Origin: UBA3006 sp036746695
GTDB lineage: Bacteria > Actinomycetota > Acidimicrobiia > Acidimicrobiales > Ilumatobacteraceae
Length of the DNA stretch: 64,000 bases
Direction of reading: 5' to 3'
Assembly (NCBI GenBank): GCA_036746695.1
Contig: DAIODP010000001.1
Location: forward strand, 434,001-498,000
Position numbers and translations under genes: made by a program. This document shows, piece after piece, positions 52,355 through 61,374 of the stretch (position 1 is the stretch's first letter; every line of letters begins with the position of its first letter). Below the pieces are notes generated by a model. It did not search any database. It saw only the letters and a program-made list of their open reading frames with translations, and was not told the origin of the DNA.

Positions 52355-53800
52355 TTAGCGGGTGGGGCGCTTGAAGTTAAGCGCCGTGTCAATCAACAAC
52401 CGGGTTCCGTAACCGGTCATGCCCTTTTGCAACCAACCACTATCGCTATCACTCCACATTGGCCCAGCAATATCGAGGTGAGCCCAAGGCGTAGTGCCAA
52501 CAAACTCGTCGAGGAACAGTGCTGCGGTAATTGCGCCCGCCTCGCCGCCCACGTTCTTCATATCGGCAACGGTGCTCTCCAATGCTGTGCGGTAGTCACG
52601 CTCTAGCGGCAGCTGCCACAACTTGTCCGAAGTGCGGTCGGCTGCGGCAAGCAGCTGAGCAATGAACTTTTGGTTGTTGCCAAGCACACCTGCCATGCCG
52701 TTACCGAGTGCGCGCTGGCATGCGCCAGTGAGTGTTGCAATGTCGACAATTGCATCTGGCTTCTGTTCGGCTGCAAGCGCCAAACCGTCGGCCAAAATGA
52801 GCCGTCCTTCAGCATCGGTGTTGTGAATTTCTACGGTTTTGCCATTGCGCATGTGCAACACATCGCCCATTGCCATTGCGCTTCCCGACGGAAGGTTGTC
52901 GGTGCACATGAGATAACCGGTTACTTGATTGGTGCATCCAAGAGCCTTCAGTGTGCTCATTGTTGCCAACACGGCAGCGGCGCCGCTCATGTCGCCCTTC
53001 ATCATTGCGTGCGAAGCGTCGGAAGGCTTGAGCGAAATGCCACCGGAGTCGTACATCACTCCCTTACCAACCATCACTAGATGCGGCTTACCTTTTGCGC
53101 CGGTTGGCTTGTATGTCAAGCGAACCATGCGTGGCGGCTCGACGCTTCCGCGATTGACTCCAACGATTCCGCCGCAACCCATCGCGAGTAACTGGTCTTT
53201 GTTGAATACTTCAACCTTCAAACCAGATGCTCCGGCGATTTCAACAGCCTTATTGGCAAACATTGTCGCGGTCAGGTGTGCCGGCGGCATGTTTGCAAAA
53301 TCGCGTGCCATGTTTGTTGCGGTTGCAATCACCACGCCACGCTTTACGCCTGCAGTAAGCGCTGCGCCTGCACCCACAATCGTCACTTCCGAAAGCTTGG
53401 GCGCCTTTTTATCAATCGTCTTCAAGTCGGTGTAGCGATGCAAGGCCAATGCAATGCCCTCAACAACAACTTGGGCTGCAAGCTTGCGATCAATTCTTCC
53501 GGCGTTAGCCAAATCAGTTGCAAGCGAACCAAACCCCGAAGAGGCCCGAGCAAGCGCGGCAGCGGACTTGCGCAGTGTCTCAGCAGTCAGTTTTGCGTTT
53601 TCGCCAATGCCAACCAAAATGGTGATGGCACCTTTGTCTGCAGGAACGACACAGGTTTGGCCAACTTTTCCAGTGAAGCCAAGCGTCTCAAGCGTCTTTC
53701 GGGAAAGTGAAATGCCTTTGGGAAGCGCACCTTCAGATGCGACAGCGATTCCAACTGCAGCTATTCCTGCAGGAATTTTATTTGCAACGGTAAATGACAT
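52355..53800 (-). CDS. pepA: Leucyl aminopeptidase (M17)
   Basis: A 481-residue M17 metallo-aminopeptidase that removes N-terminal residues from peptides. The di-metal active-site signature NTDAEGRLILADGLALA is complete, preceded by VGKGVMYDSGGISLKPSDASHAMMKGDMSGAAAVL with the metal-binding Lys and Asp. The N-terminal macro-like domain is poorly conserved, as usual. AAGGAGA lies about 5 bases before ATG 53800, so it has a conventional ribosome binding site. It is followed upstream by the adenosyltransferase gene at 53824. Confidence 0.95.
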   Translation of the reverse strand: MSFTVANKIPAGIAAVGIAVASEGALPKGISLSRKTLETLGFTGKVGQTCVVPADKGAITILVGIGENAKLTAETLRKSAAALARASSGFGSLATDLANAGRIDRKLAAQVVVEGIALALHRYTDLKTIDKKAPKLSEVTIVGAGAALTAGVKRGVVIATATNMARDFANMPPAHLTATMFANKAVEIAGASGLKVEVFNKDQLLAMGCGGIVGVNRGSVEPPRMVRLTYKPTGAKGKPHLVMVGKGVMYDSGGISLKPSDASHAMMKGDMSGAAAVLATMSTLKALGCTNQVTGYLMCTDNLPSGSAMAMGDVLHMRNGKTVEIHNTDAEGRLILADGLALAAEQKPDAIVDIATLTGACQRALGNGMAGVLGNNQKFIAQLLAAADRTSDKLWQLPLERDYRTALESTVADMKNVGGEAGAITAALFLDEFVGTTPWAHLDIAGPMWSDSDSGWLQKGMTGYGTRLLIDTALNFKRPTR

Positions 53801-53823
53801 TGTTGTCTCCTTATTTTGCGTTA

Positions 53824-54372
53824 TTAGATCACATCTTTAACTGGCAGAGAAACACCATCTTGCCAACGAGCAAGCGTCCACAATAAATCGCTTAGACGAT
53901 TGAGGTACGGGCAGGCCTGTGACGGCGCCGGCGCTGCAGCGAGCGAATGTCGTTCGGCTCTGCGCGCAACGGTTCGACCAACATCCAATAGGGCCGAAAC
54001 CTTGTTTTGACCGGGCACTACAAAATCTGTTGGTGGGGTAAATCGCTCGTCTAACGAGTCGATCATTTCTTCCAGGTGGGTAACCATCTCTGCGGTTACC
54101 AACGACTTACCACCAACCAATTTGTGGCGGTTCTCGGGAAGTGTGGCCAGTTCGGCCATCAGCACCCACAAGTCGCGACAGATATGCACGAGCATGTCGT
54201 CGAGCTCGGTGCCCTTCCCCGCCTCGGCGCGAACTAGCCCCAAAATTGCTTGGGCTTCGTCTACCGCGCCATAGGCCCTCGGAAGTGCACTGTCTTTGCC
54301 CACGCGGCCGCCATAAAACAGCCCCGTTGTGCCGTCGTCGCCAGCCCGTGTATAGATCTTTTCACGTGTCAT
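53824..54372 (-). CDS. Cob(I)alamin adenosyltransferase (PduO/MMAB type)
   Basis: A 182-residue ATP:cob(I)alamin adenosyltransferase that makes adenosylcobalamin. The ATP-binding N-terminus KIYTRAGDDGTTGLFYGGRVGKD and the helical block RTVARRAERHS...YLNRLSDLLWTLAR, with the arginines and catalytic residues of the PduO family, are visible. The start MTREKIYT at 54372 is preferred over GTG 54384. It precedes pepA with a 23-base gap. It can provide AdoCbl to the B12-dependent regulator at 49673 and to mutases elsewhere. Confidence 0.93.
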   Translation of the reverse strand: MTREKIYTRAGDDGTTGLFYGGRVGKDSALPRAYGAVDEAQAILGLVRAEAGKGTELDDMLVHICRDLWVLMAELATLPENRHKLVGGKSLVTAEMVTHLEEMIDSLDERFTPPTDFVVPGQNKVSALLDVGRTVARRAERHSLAAAPAPSQACPYLNRLSDLLWTLARWQDGVSLPVKDVI

Positions 54373-54504
54373 ATTCTCGCCCACGCTACTCGTTCACCCC
54401 TGGGCCACGACCGACCGATCGAGGGTTTTATGGTGCGATGGGAATTGGTGCAGTTGTCATAGGTACTCTGAGAGCACAACGTGCAAGCCAAAAGGAGCAA
54501 CGAC

Positions 54505-55932
54505 ATGACTAACTACAAGCAGATCTATATCAATGGCCAGTGGGTAGCGCCCAGCTCGAGTGAGACCATTGAAGTGTGGGACTCCACCGATGAGTCGGTC
54601 ATGGCAACGATCCCTTCTTGCAGTGCATCCGATGTAGAACTTGCTGCCGCTGCGGCACGTACGGCATTCGATTCCTGGGCAGCGCTCACTCCAAAAGTAC
54701 GAGCCGAGTACATCAGCAAAATTGGTGACGGGCTCGCAGCAAAAATGGATGAGATCTCTTCGGCAATCAGTCGCGAAACCGGAATGTCCAAATTTCTCAG
54801 CCAGATGATTCAGGTTGGGCTACCAATCAACTCGTTCAAACAGGCTGCTGCAATTGCCGAGAGCTTCACCTACTCGAAAGAGGTTGGTTCTTCGCTCGTG
54901 GTCCGCGAGCCAATTGGTGTCGTTGGTTGCATCACCCCATGGAACTATCCGTTGCACCAAATTGCCGCGAAAGTAGCTTTCGCCATGGCGGCAGGCTGCA
55001 CCGTTGTCTTGAAGCCAAGCGAAATTGCTCCGATCGACGCGTTCATGCTCGCCGAAGTAATTCATGAGGTTGGCTTGCCAGCCGGTGTGTTCAACATGAT
55101 TACGGGAACTGGCCCAGTTGTTGGTGAGGCAATGTCGGCAAGCACAAACATCGACATGATGTCGTTCACTGGCTCTACACGTGCGGGGCGTCGCGTTACT
55201 CAGGTTTCTGCCGAGTCGGTGAAGAAGGTTGCGCTCGAATTGGGTGGCAAGTCGGCAAACATTATTTGCGCGGACCTCGATACAGAGACATTTGCGAAAG
55301 CCGTTTCGTCGGGTGTTGGAAAAGCATTCCTCAACAGCGGCCAGACATGCTCCGCGCTTACTCGCATGCTGGTGCCGAAAGCTCGGCTGGAAGAGGCCGA
55401 AGCAATTCTCATCGCAACCGGCAACGCTCTCGTTGTTGGAGATCCATTCGAAAAGACAACACACCTCGGCCCCCTTGCATCTGCCGCTCAACGCGACCGC
55501 GTGAATGGCTTCATCCAAAGAGGAATTGACGAAGGTGCAAAGTTGCTGGTCGGTGGCGTTGGGGTTCCCGAGGGAGTCTCGAAGGGCTACTACGTCAAGC
55601 CAACAATCTTTTCAAACGTCACTACGTCAATGACCATTGCCCAGGAAGAAATATTTGGCCCAGTACTCAGCGTCATTCCTTACAACGACGAAGAAGACGC
55701 AGTACGAATTGCCAACGACACGGTGTACGGCTTGGCTGGCGGCGTGTGGTCAGCCGATAAAGACAAGGCAATTGCTATTGCACGACGGATGCGCACTGGC
55801 CAAGTTGAAGTGAACGGTGGCGCGTTTAACCCCAATGCTCCATTTGGTGGCTACAAGCAATCTGGCGTGGGTCGTGAATATGGCGACCATGGCTTCGAGG
55901 AATTCCTCGAGATCAAGGCGATGCAGCTCTAA
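54505..55932 (+). CDS. NAD(P)-dependent aldehyde dehydrogenase
   Basis: A 475-residue aldehyde dehydrogenase with the general base Glu245 (LELGGKS) and catalytic Cys282 (SGQTCSALTR), plus PWNYPLHQIAAK and FTGSTRAGRR cofactor motifs. It differs from the ALDH at 4315 and is closer to broad-specificity actinobacterial ALDHs. AAAGGAG lies about 7 bases before ATG 54505, so it uses a ribosome binding site. About 130 bases separate it from the divergent adenosyltransferase gene; I see no other gene there. Its stop interlocks with the convergent ABC gene (CTAA, 55929-55932). Confidence 0.92.
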   Translation: MTNYKQIYINGQWVAPSSSETIEVWDSTDESVMATIPSCSASDVELAAAAARTAFDSWAALTPKVRAEYISKIGDGLAAKMDEISSAISRETGMSKFLSQMIQVGLPINSFKQAAAIAESFTYSKEVGSSLVVREPIGVVGCITPWNYPLHQIAAKVAFAMAAGCTVVLKPSEIAPIDAFMLAEVIHEVGLPAGVFNMITGTGPVVGEAMSASTNIDMMSFTGSTRAGRRVTQVSAESVKKVALELGGKSANIICADLDTETFAKAVSSGVGKAFLNSGQTCSALTRMLVPKARLEEAEAILIATGNALVVGDPFEKTTHLGPLASAAQRDRVNGFIQRGIDEGAKLLVGGVGVPEGVSKGYYVKPTIFSNVTTSMTIAQEEIFGPVLSVIPYNDEEDAVRIANDTVYGLAGGVWSADKDKAIAIARRMRTGQVEVNGGAFNPNAPFGGYKQSGVGREYGDHGFEEFLEIKAMQL

Positions 55933-57716
55933 TTCACAATTTGTGATTTTTGCCAAGCGTTTGCAAGCGCACCGTAACGCCCGTTGAGGGCAACAAGTTG
56001 ATCATGTGTTCCGTATTCGGCGATGCCTGCTGCATCGATGACTGCAATGTGGTCTGCGCGCTTCACGGTAGAAAGTCGGTGCGCTACAACGATGACTGTT
56101 CTGCCCGCCATCAGTCGCTCTAGGGCTTGCTCCACTTCGGCTTCGGTGCCCGGGTCGAGGTTCGATGTTGCTTCATCCAGCACTAAAACGCGAGGGTCGA
56201 CAAGTGCGGCCCGCGCAAGTGCAACAAGTTGACGCTCGCCCGCCGAAAGCCGACTGCCTCGTTCGCGCACTTCCGTATCCAGCCCGTCTGGCAATGTGGC
56301 GAAATGTTCAGTGGCACCAATTGCCGCAACTGCTGCATCTATCTGTTCGTCTGTCGCGTCGGAACGAGCAATGCGCAGGTTGTCGCGGATGGTGCCGTTA
56401 AACAAAAAGCCCTCTTGCGGCACTACAACAATTCGTTGACGAAGCGAATCCATTGTGGCCATCGTGAGATTTACGCCTCCGTATGAAACAACTCCCAACT
56501 GGGGGTCGTATAAACGCGCCATCAATTTGGCCAAGGTTGATTTGCCTGCACCTGTTGGGCCAACCAGCGCCAATTTCTCGCCCACTCCAACAGTGATGCT
56601 CACGTTATTCAAAGCGGGGTTCACTGCCCCGGCGTAACTGAAGGTGACGCCATCAACACGAAGTTCGCCGGCTTCGGGTAGCGCAATCGCTGCCGGATGT
56701 TCGTCGACTTCAGGTTTTGCATCCAGAATTTGAAACAACTTGTTCAGCGCCGCTCCGGCAGATTGCACCGTGTTGTACAACTGCGACAACTGCTGCACCG
56801 GGTCGAACAGGCTGGAGAGCAAAAGCGTGAAGGCAACGACCGTGCCCAATGTGACGTCGCCACGATGCACCAGCCAGCCGCCGATGCCGATCATGAGCGC
56901 ACTAGCGAACACGCCACCAAACTCGATGAGTGCGAAGTACCACGTGCTAATGCGCACGCTGCGCTCGTGGCTTTGGAAAAGCTCGCGGTTCGATTTGGTG
57001 AACTTTTCGATTGTTTCTTCTTCTTGTGCGTAGGCCTGAATCACTCGCACCGTGGTGATTCCCTCTTGCAGCGCGGAGAGATTTGCGCCAACGCGTTCGC
57101 GCACCGTGAGGTACGCCTTGTTGGAGTCGCGTTGAAACTTGATGGACGCGGCAATGAGTAAAGGCATCACCAACAAAGCAACGATGGTTAGTTGCCAACT
57201 CAGTGTGAGCAGCACAAAAAATGCGAACACCAACAGCATCCCTGCGGCAATAAATTGGAGTAGCCCCCACTGCACAAGTTCGGCCATCGACTCGATATCT
57301 GCAGTCATGCGGGCAACGAGCACACCGGCTTTATTTCTGTCGTAAAACGCCATTGATTGGCGCTGCATCTGCCTAAAGACTGCAAGCCGCAAAACTCGCA
57401 GAAACGACTCACCAGTTCGGTTGAGATACAAGAACTGCATTCGTCCAAACACGTAGGCCAGAAATGCGACCATCAGATAGAGGGCAACGGACAAATTGAG
57501 TTCTCCAACGTCATTTGCTCGTATTCCCGCATCAATTCCGTGCTTCACCAGAACTGGGCCAGCAAGCGCGCAAACAGTTGTGACGCAAACACAGGCAAAC
57601 GCCATCCACATCGTCTTGCGAAACGGGGCGGCCATCTTGAACACTCGACCAACAATGGTTTTTGCCTGCGCTCTACTGAGGCGGTCCTCGTCGCTCACTC
57701 CTCCGGAACTCCACAT
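55929..57716 (-). CDS. ABC exporter half-transporter (canonical ATPase site)
   Basis: A 595-residue half-transporter with six TM segments (about 30-320) and a nucleotide-binding domain. Walker A is VGPTGAGKSTLAK, the signature LSAGERQLVAL, Walker B VLVLDEATSNLD with the catalytic Glu, and the H-loop VIVVAHRLSTV. It resembles multidrug or lipid exporters (MsbA/LmrA-like). It follows a second half-transporter gene by one base, and the pair probably forms a heterodimer. Transported substrate unknown. A GAGG sequence lies about 8 bases before ATG 57716. Confidence 0.9.
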   Translation of the reverse strand: MWSSGGVSDEDRLSRAQAKTIVGRVFKMAAPFRKTMWMAFACVCVTTVCALAGPVLVKHGIDAGIRANDVGELNLSVALYLMVAFLAYVFGRMQFLYLNRTGESFLRVLRLAVFRQMQRQSMAFYDRNKAGVLVARMTADIESMAELVQWGLLQFIAAGMLLVFAFFVLLTLSWQLTIVALLVMPLLIAASIKFQRDSNKAYLTVRERVGANLSALQEGITTVRVIQAYAQEEETIEKFTKSNRELFQSHERSVRISTWYFALIEFGGVFASALMIGIGGWLVHRGDVTLGTVVAFTLLLSSLFDPVQQLSQLYNTVQSAGAALNKLFQILDAKPEVDEHPAAIALPEAGELRVDGVTFSYAGAVNPALNNVSITVGVGEKLALVGPTGAGKSTLAKLMARLYDPQLGVVSYGGVNLTMATMDSLRQRIVVVPQEGFLFNGTIRDNLRIARSDATDEQIDAAVAAIGATEHFATLPDGLDTEVRERGSRLSAGERQLVALARAALVDPRVLVLDEATSNLDPGTEAEVEQALERLMAGRTVIVVAHRLSTVKRADHIAVIDAAGIAEYGTHDQLVALNGRYGALANAWQKSQIVN

Positions 57717-57717
57717 G

Positions 57718-59520
57718 TCAGCTTTCCTCTTCCGCGCTGTGCTCCATGCTGGCTAGCACCTCGCGATACCGCTCATTGGACAACACAAGTTCCTCGTGCT
57801 TACCGATTGCAGCGATTGTGCCCCCGTCGAGAAACACCACTCGGTCTGCCAACGCAATTGTTCCAGGGCGATGCGCGATGACAATGGTTGTACGTCCGCT
57901 CATGACCGTGCGCATTGCGTCGCGGATTTCGCTTTCCTTGCTTGGGTCTACCGCGCTCGTTGCGTCGTCGAGCACCAACACGCGAGGGTCTGCAATGATC
58001 GCTCGAGCAATTGCAATTCGTTGGCGTTGGCCGCCGGAAAGTGAAAACCCGCGCTCGCCAATAATCGTCTGGTATCCATTTGGCAATTGCAGGATGAAGT
58101 CGTGAGCGCCGGCAAGTTTTGCCACGCGTTCCAAATCCTGCTGGCTGGCACCCGGCCGGGCAAACCCGATGTTGTTGGCAACACTGTCGTTGAACAACAC
58201 CGTCTCTTCAAACACCACGCCAATTTGCTGGCGCAGTTCGCGGAGGCGCAATTTACGCACATCTACGCCGTCTAAGAATACGTGCCCAACGTTGGTGTCG
58301 TAGAAGCGCAGCAACAATCTCGCGATTGTCGACTTGCCAGAACCAGTTGCGCCGACGATTGCGATCGACTCGCCGGCAGCGATGCTTAAGTTGAAGTTGC
58401 TTAAAACGGGAAAGCTCGGGTTGTAACCAAACTGCACATGATCGAACTTCACTGCGCCAAGAGTTTGCGTCCCGCTAGTCGGCAGTGATTGTGGCTTTGC
58501 AGGGTCGGTGATTTCGGATTTGGTTTCCAACACCTCATTAATGCGAACAAGCGCTGCTGCCGCGCGTTGCCCTAATGCAACGATCATGCCTATGTTGCGC
58601 AAAGGCCAAATCAACAATGTGAGATAGACGTTGAAGGCAACGAGGTCGCCAATAGACAGTTGCCCGTTCAGCACGCGATGGCCGCCAACTCCCAGCACCG
58701 CCACCAAGCCAAGCGCGGGCAACACGTCGATTGCGGGCAGGAAACTGCTGCGGATGCGGGCGGCTTTCATAGATTCGCGCAGGATGTCGTCTGCTTCGCG
58801 TTCCAATTTTTCAAATTGCACCTGTTCCGCACCGAAGCCCTTGATCACGCGAATACCGGAGACGCTCTCCTCCACCACGTTTGCAAGTTGCGCTTGTTCT
58901 GCTTGTACCGCGATTGATGCTGGATGAATACGGTGACTAAACCGCCGCGCAGAAAGATTGACGAAAGGAAGTGGGATGAGCGCCACCACTGCAAGTACCG
59001 GGTCGGTGATGAACAGAATTGCGGTTACTGCAAAAATCTGGATCACGTTGGACAATGTGATGGGAATCATCACGATGAATCCCTGGATCTGCATCAGGTC
59101 GCTCGATGCCCGACTCATCAACTGCCCTGTTTGTGCGGTGTCGTGATACCCCACATGCAGGCCAATCACATGACGAAAGAGCCGCTCACGAAAGAGGGTT
59201 TCTGCCCACCGACTTTCCCGAAACGCTACGTAGCGCCGCATGCCTGAAAGTACGCCAGTAAGCACCCCAAGCAGACCGATAATGACCGCCCAACGCAACA
59301 GCGGGCCATCTTTTTCAATTCCGTCGTTGATTGCGTACTTGGTCATTTGTGGAACCATCACTTTGAATGAGGCCCACAAAATTCCGATCAAACCGCCAAT
59401 CAGCAGATTGCGCCGCTGCACTTTGAGCATGGCGCGAAGCAGTTTCCATCCTTCGCTGCGTTGCTCTTGCTCAAACTCGAGCCGCGTTGCTACTTCCGAA
59501 TCGGTCTCGATCGTCGACAT
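57718..59520 (-). CDS. ABC exporter half-transporter (degenerate ATPase site)
   Basis: A 600-residue half-transporter with six TM segments and a nucleotide-binding domain. Walker A is VGATGSGKSTIAR, the signature LSGGQRQRIAIARA, and Walker B reads VLVLDDATSAVD, where Asp replaces the catalytic Glu. A degenerate site in one subunit and a canonical site in the other is the mark of heterodimeric exporters such as TM287/288. Its neighbour at 55929 supplies the partner. Both lie downstream of the LLM oxidoreductase and thioesterase genes in one direction. Confidence 0.9.
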   Translation of the reverse strand: MSTIETDSEVATRLEFEQEQRSEGWKLLRAMLKVQRRNLLIGGLIGILWASFKVMVPQMTKYAINDGIEKDGPLLRWAVIIGLLGVLTGVLSGMRRYVAFRESRWAETLFRERLFRHVIGLHVGYHDTAQTGQLMSRASSDLMQIQGFIVMIPITLSNVIQIFAVTAILFITDPVLAVVALIPLPFVNLSARRFSHRIHPASIAVQAEQAQLANVVEESVSGIRVIKGFGAEQVQFEKLEREADDILRESMKAARIRSSFLPAIDVLPALGLVAVLGVGGHRVLNGQLSIGDLVAFNVYLTLLIWPLRNIGMIVALGQRAAAALVRINEVLETKSEITDPAKPQSLPTSGTQTLGAVKFDHVQFGYNPSFPVLSNFNLSIAAGESIAIVGATGSGKSTIARLLLRFYDTNVGHVFLDGVDVRKLRLRELRQQIGVVFEETVLFNDSVANNIGFARPGASQQDLERVAKLAGAHDFILQLPNGYQTIIGERGFSLSGGQRQRIAIARAIIADPRVLVLDDATSAVDPSKESEIRDAMRTVMSGRTTIVIAHRPGTIALADRVVFLDGGTIAAIGKHEELVLSNERYREVLASMEHSAEEES

Positions 59521-59526
59521 CTGTGA

Positions 59527-60504
59527 TTACTCGGCGCTTGGCGAAAGGCTTTCGACGGCCTTCCAATAATCCATTTCTGGATCGAGCGGCAAAATGGCAA
59601 GGGACGATGTGTTCACCCCGTTTTTGAAATACTCGCTAATGCGATCGCGGCAATGCGCTGCACTTCCGTGCACAACAAGTTCATCCACTGCCTGATCGGG
59701 AATGGCAGCTAGTGCTGCTTTGCGGTCGCCAGCCTTCCATGCATCCCACATTCCCTGCAGCAGCGGTGCACGACCCATCCAACGATGGAAGTCGGCATAA
59801 ACAGGAACGTTCATGTAGGCGGCAATTGCAAACCGCGCACCGGCACGAACAACTTCGGTGTTCTCGCTTGGGCACACAAAAATGCGCGCAGCGATTTCCT
59901 TTTCCACACCGTTGGCTGCACCATGCACAACCGCTGCAACCTTGGAGACATCTTCCGCAGAAAGCCAGTTGATGATGACGCCATCGGCTTCGCGGGCCCC
60001 CAACTTGAGCATGCCCTCACGCAATGCAGCAATCAGAATCGTCGGCTTTTGTTCAGGCTTGATGCTCAGTCGAAAACCATCCACCTTGAATGTTTCATAT
60101 TCCTTGGTGATCTTTTCTCCGCTGAATGCGTCGTGCATAAACCGAACGACATCGCGAACTTTTTTATATGGGTCGACGAACGGAACGCCGTTCCATTTCT
60201 CAACAATGACATTGCTCGAAGAACCAATGCCAATCGCAAATCGTCCTGGCGCGGCATCGGCCATTGCCGCGACGCTTTGCGCAATTACTGGCGCCGTGCG
60301 CGTGTACGCAGGAACGATTGCCGTTCCCAGCCGAAGCCTTGGCTCCCATGCGGCCGCGAGCGCCAAAGGTGTAAATGCATCGGCGCCATCTGTCTCGGCA
60401 GACCAAATATCGCTGTAACCCCAATCGGCAAGCTGCACAAGTTTGTCGCGTTGTGCATGCAAATGCCCGGGAAGCGGGACGGTCATTCCATTTCGTCGAA
60501 TCAT
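59527..60504 (-). CDS. LLM-class F420-dependent oxidoreductase
   Basis: A 325-residue luciferase-like barrel protein. QLADWGYSDIWSAETDGADAFTPLALAAAWEPRLRLGTAIVPAYTRTAPVIAQSVAAMADAAPGRFAIGIGSSS is a classical LLM-class pattern. Actinobacterial members usually use F420, made here by cofD/cofE; FMN use cannot be excluded. The frame opens 47 codons upstream inside the thioesterase gene; ATG 60504 shares one base with that gene's TGA stop (TGATG), indicating translational coupling. The substrate is unknown, but the acyl-CoA thioesterase neighbour hints at lipid metabolism. Confidence 0.87.
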   Translation of the reverse strand: MIRRNGMTVPLPGHLHAQRDKLVQLADWGYSDIWSAETDGADAFTPLALAAAWEPRLRLGTAIVPAYTRTAPVIAQSVAAMADAAPGRFAIGIGSSSNVIVEKWNGVPFVDPYKKVRDVVRFMHDAFSGEKITKEYETFKVDGFRLSIKPEQKPTILIAALREGMLKLGAREADGVIINWLSAEDVSKVAAVVHGAANGVEKEIAARIFVCPSENTEVVRAGARFAIAAYMNVPVYADFHRWMGRAPLLQGMWDAWKAGDRKAALAAIPDQAVDELVVHGSAAHCRDRISEYFKNGVNTSSLAILPLDPEMDYWKAVESLSPSAE

Positions 60505-61322
60505 CACTTTGCTTCTCTCCACATTCGGGCAATCACGCTTTGGCTTGCGGTGGCAAGAAGGGTTCCGTCTTCGGCGAACATGTTCATAGTGCCGTGGCCG
60601 AACCCCCGCTCGACGCCTTGTATCTGTATGTCTAGCAATACCCACTTCGTCGGAACGAGGCGAACTATTCGCAGCGTGTTGTCAAGGCTGTTGCCTCCGC
60701 CGCGAACCCCAAGCGCCTGGCCAATCGCCATTGGCACAAAATCCCCGAGCACCGCCAATGTTGCGGCATCCACGTCGCTCAAAACGTCGGGGATTCTGGC
60801 CCACATGATGGTTCTGCCGTCGTTGGGTTCCCCGTTTAAGTCTTCAAGTTCGCGACCCTTCACCAACCGCTCGTCAAGTCGTTCGTGAATGGTGTTTTCT
60901 ACGGGATGACGATGTTCGCGCGAAGCGATTTCGCTTGGCATCGGCACATCCGGCATTTTTGCAAAAGTTGCACGGTGTTCGAATGCTCGCTCGCCAAGCG
61001 CAGCATTAACCGTAAGAATTTCGCGGTCGCCCACGTGCCCAACCGCACGAGCCTGCGTTATCTGATGACCGACAACTGCAAGCGTTACATCAATCTCCAT
61101 TGTCTCGTTGGTGCGCGCATACGACAAATATTGGGCCGTTGCCCACACGCACGGCCGGCCAGACAATTGCTCCATGGCGCTTACCGCTGCAGCCAATGCA
61201 GCGCCACCCCACAAAAATTGCCCACCCGTTACTAGCGATGTCTTCACCACCATCGCCCATCGCCCGTCAGCCTTGCCTGGTTGACCAATCGGCTCGATTC
61301 CGAGGAAAGTCTTTGTATCCAT
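60504..61322 (-). CDS. Acyl-CoA thioesterase (TesB-like double hotdog)
   Basis: A 272-residue protein with two hotdog repeats. N-terminal VTGGQFLWGGAALAAAVSAMEQLSGRPCVWATAQYLSYART and C-terminal DVDAATLAVLGDFVPMAIGQALG...GHGTMNMFAEDGTLLATASQSVIA match the TesB/thioesterase II pattern. It probably hydrolyses acyl-CoA to acid and CoA. It is upstream of the LLM oxidoreductase with a one-base overlap, and diverges from the amidase gene at 61375. Confidence 0.85.
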   Translation of the reverse strand: MDTKTFLGIEPIGQPGKADGRWAMVVKTSLVTGGQFLWGGAALAAAVSAMEQLSGRPCVWATAQYLSYARTNETMEIDVTLAVVGHQITQARAVGHVGDREILTVNAALGERAFEHRATFAKMPDVPMPSEIASREHRHPVENTIHERLDERLVKGRELEDLNGEPNDGRTIMWARIPDVLSDVDAATLAVLGDFVPMAIGQALGVRGGGNSLDNTLRIVRLVPTKWVLLDIQIQGVERGFGHGTMNMFAEDGTLLATASQSVIARMWREAK

Positions 61323-61374
61323 GTAGTTGCATCACACTAATAGAGACTCTCGATTTGAGGGCTACTTTATTCGG

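Noticed and set aside
59785..60888. Long open frame (367 codons) opposite the LLM oxidoreductase and thioesterase genes
   Set aside because: Antisense to two convincing genes; Cys/His/Arg-rich composition typical of a shadow frame.
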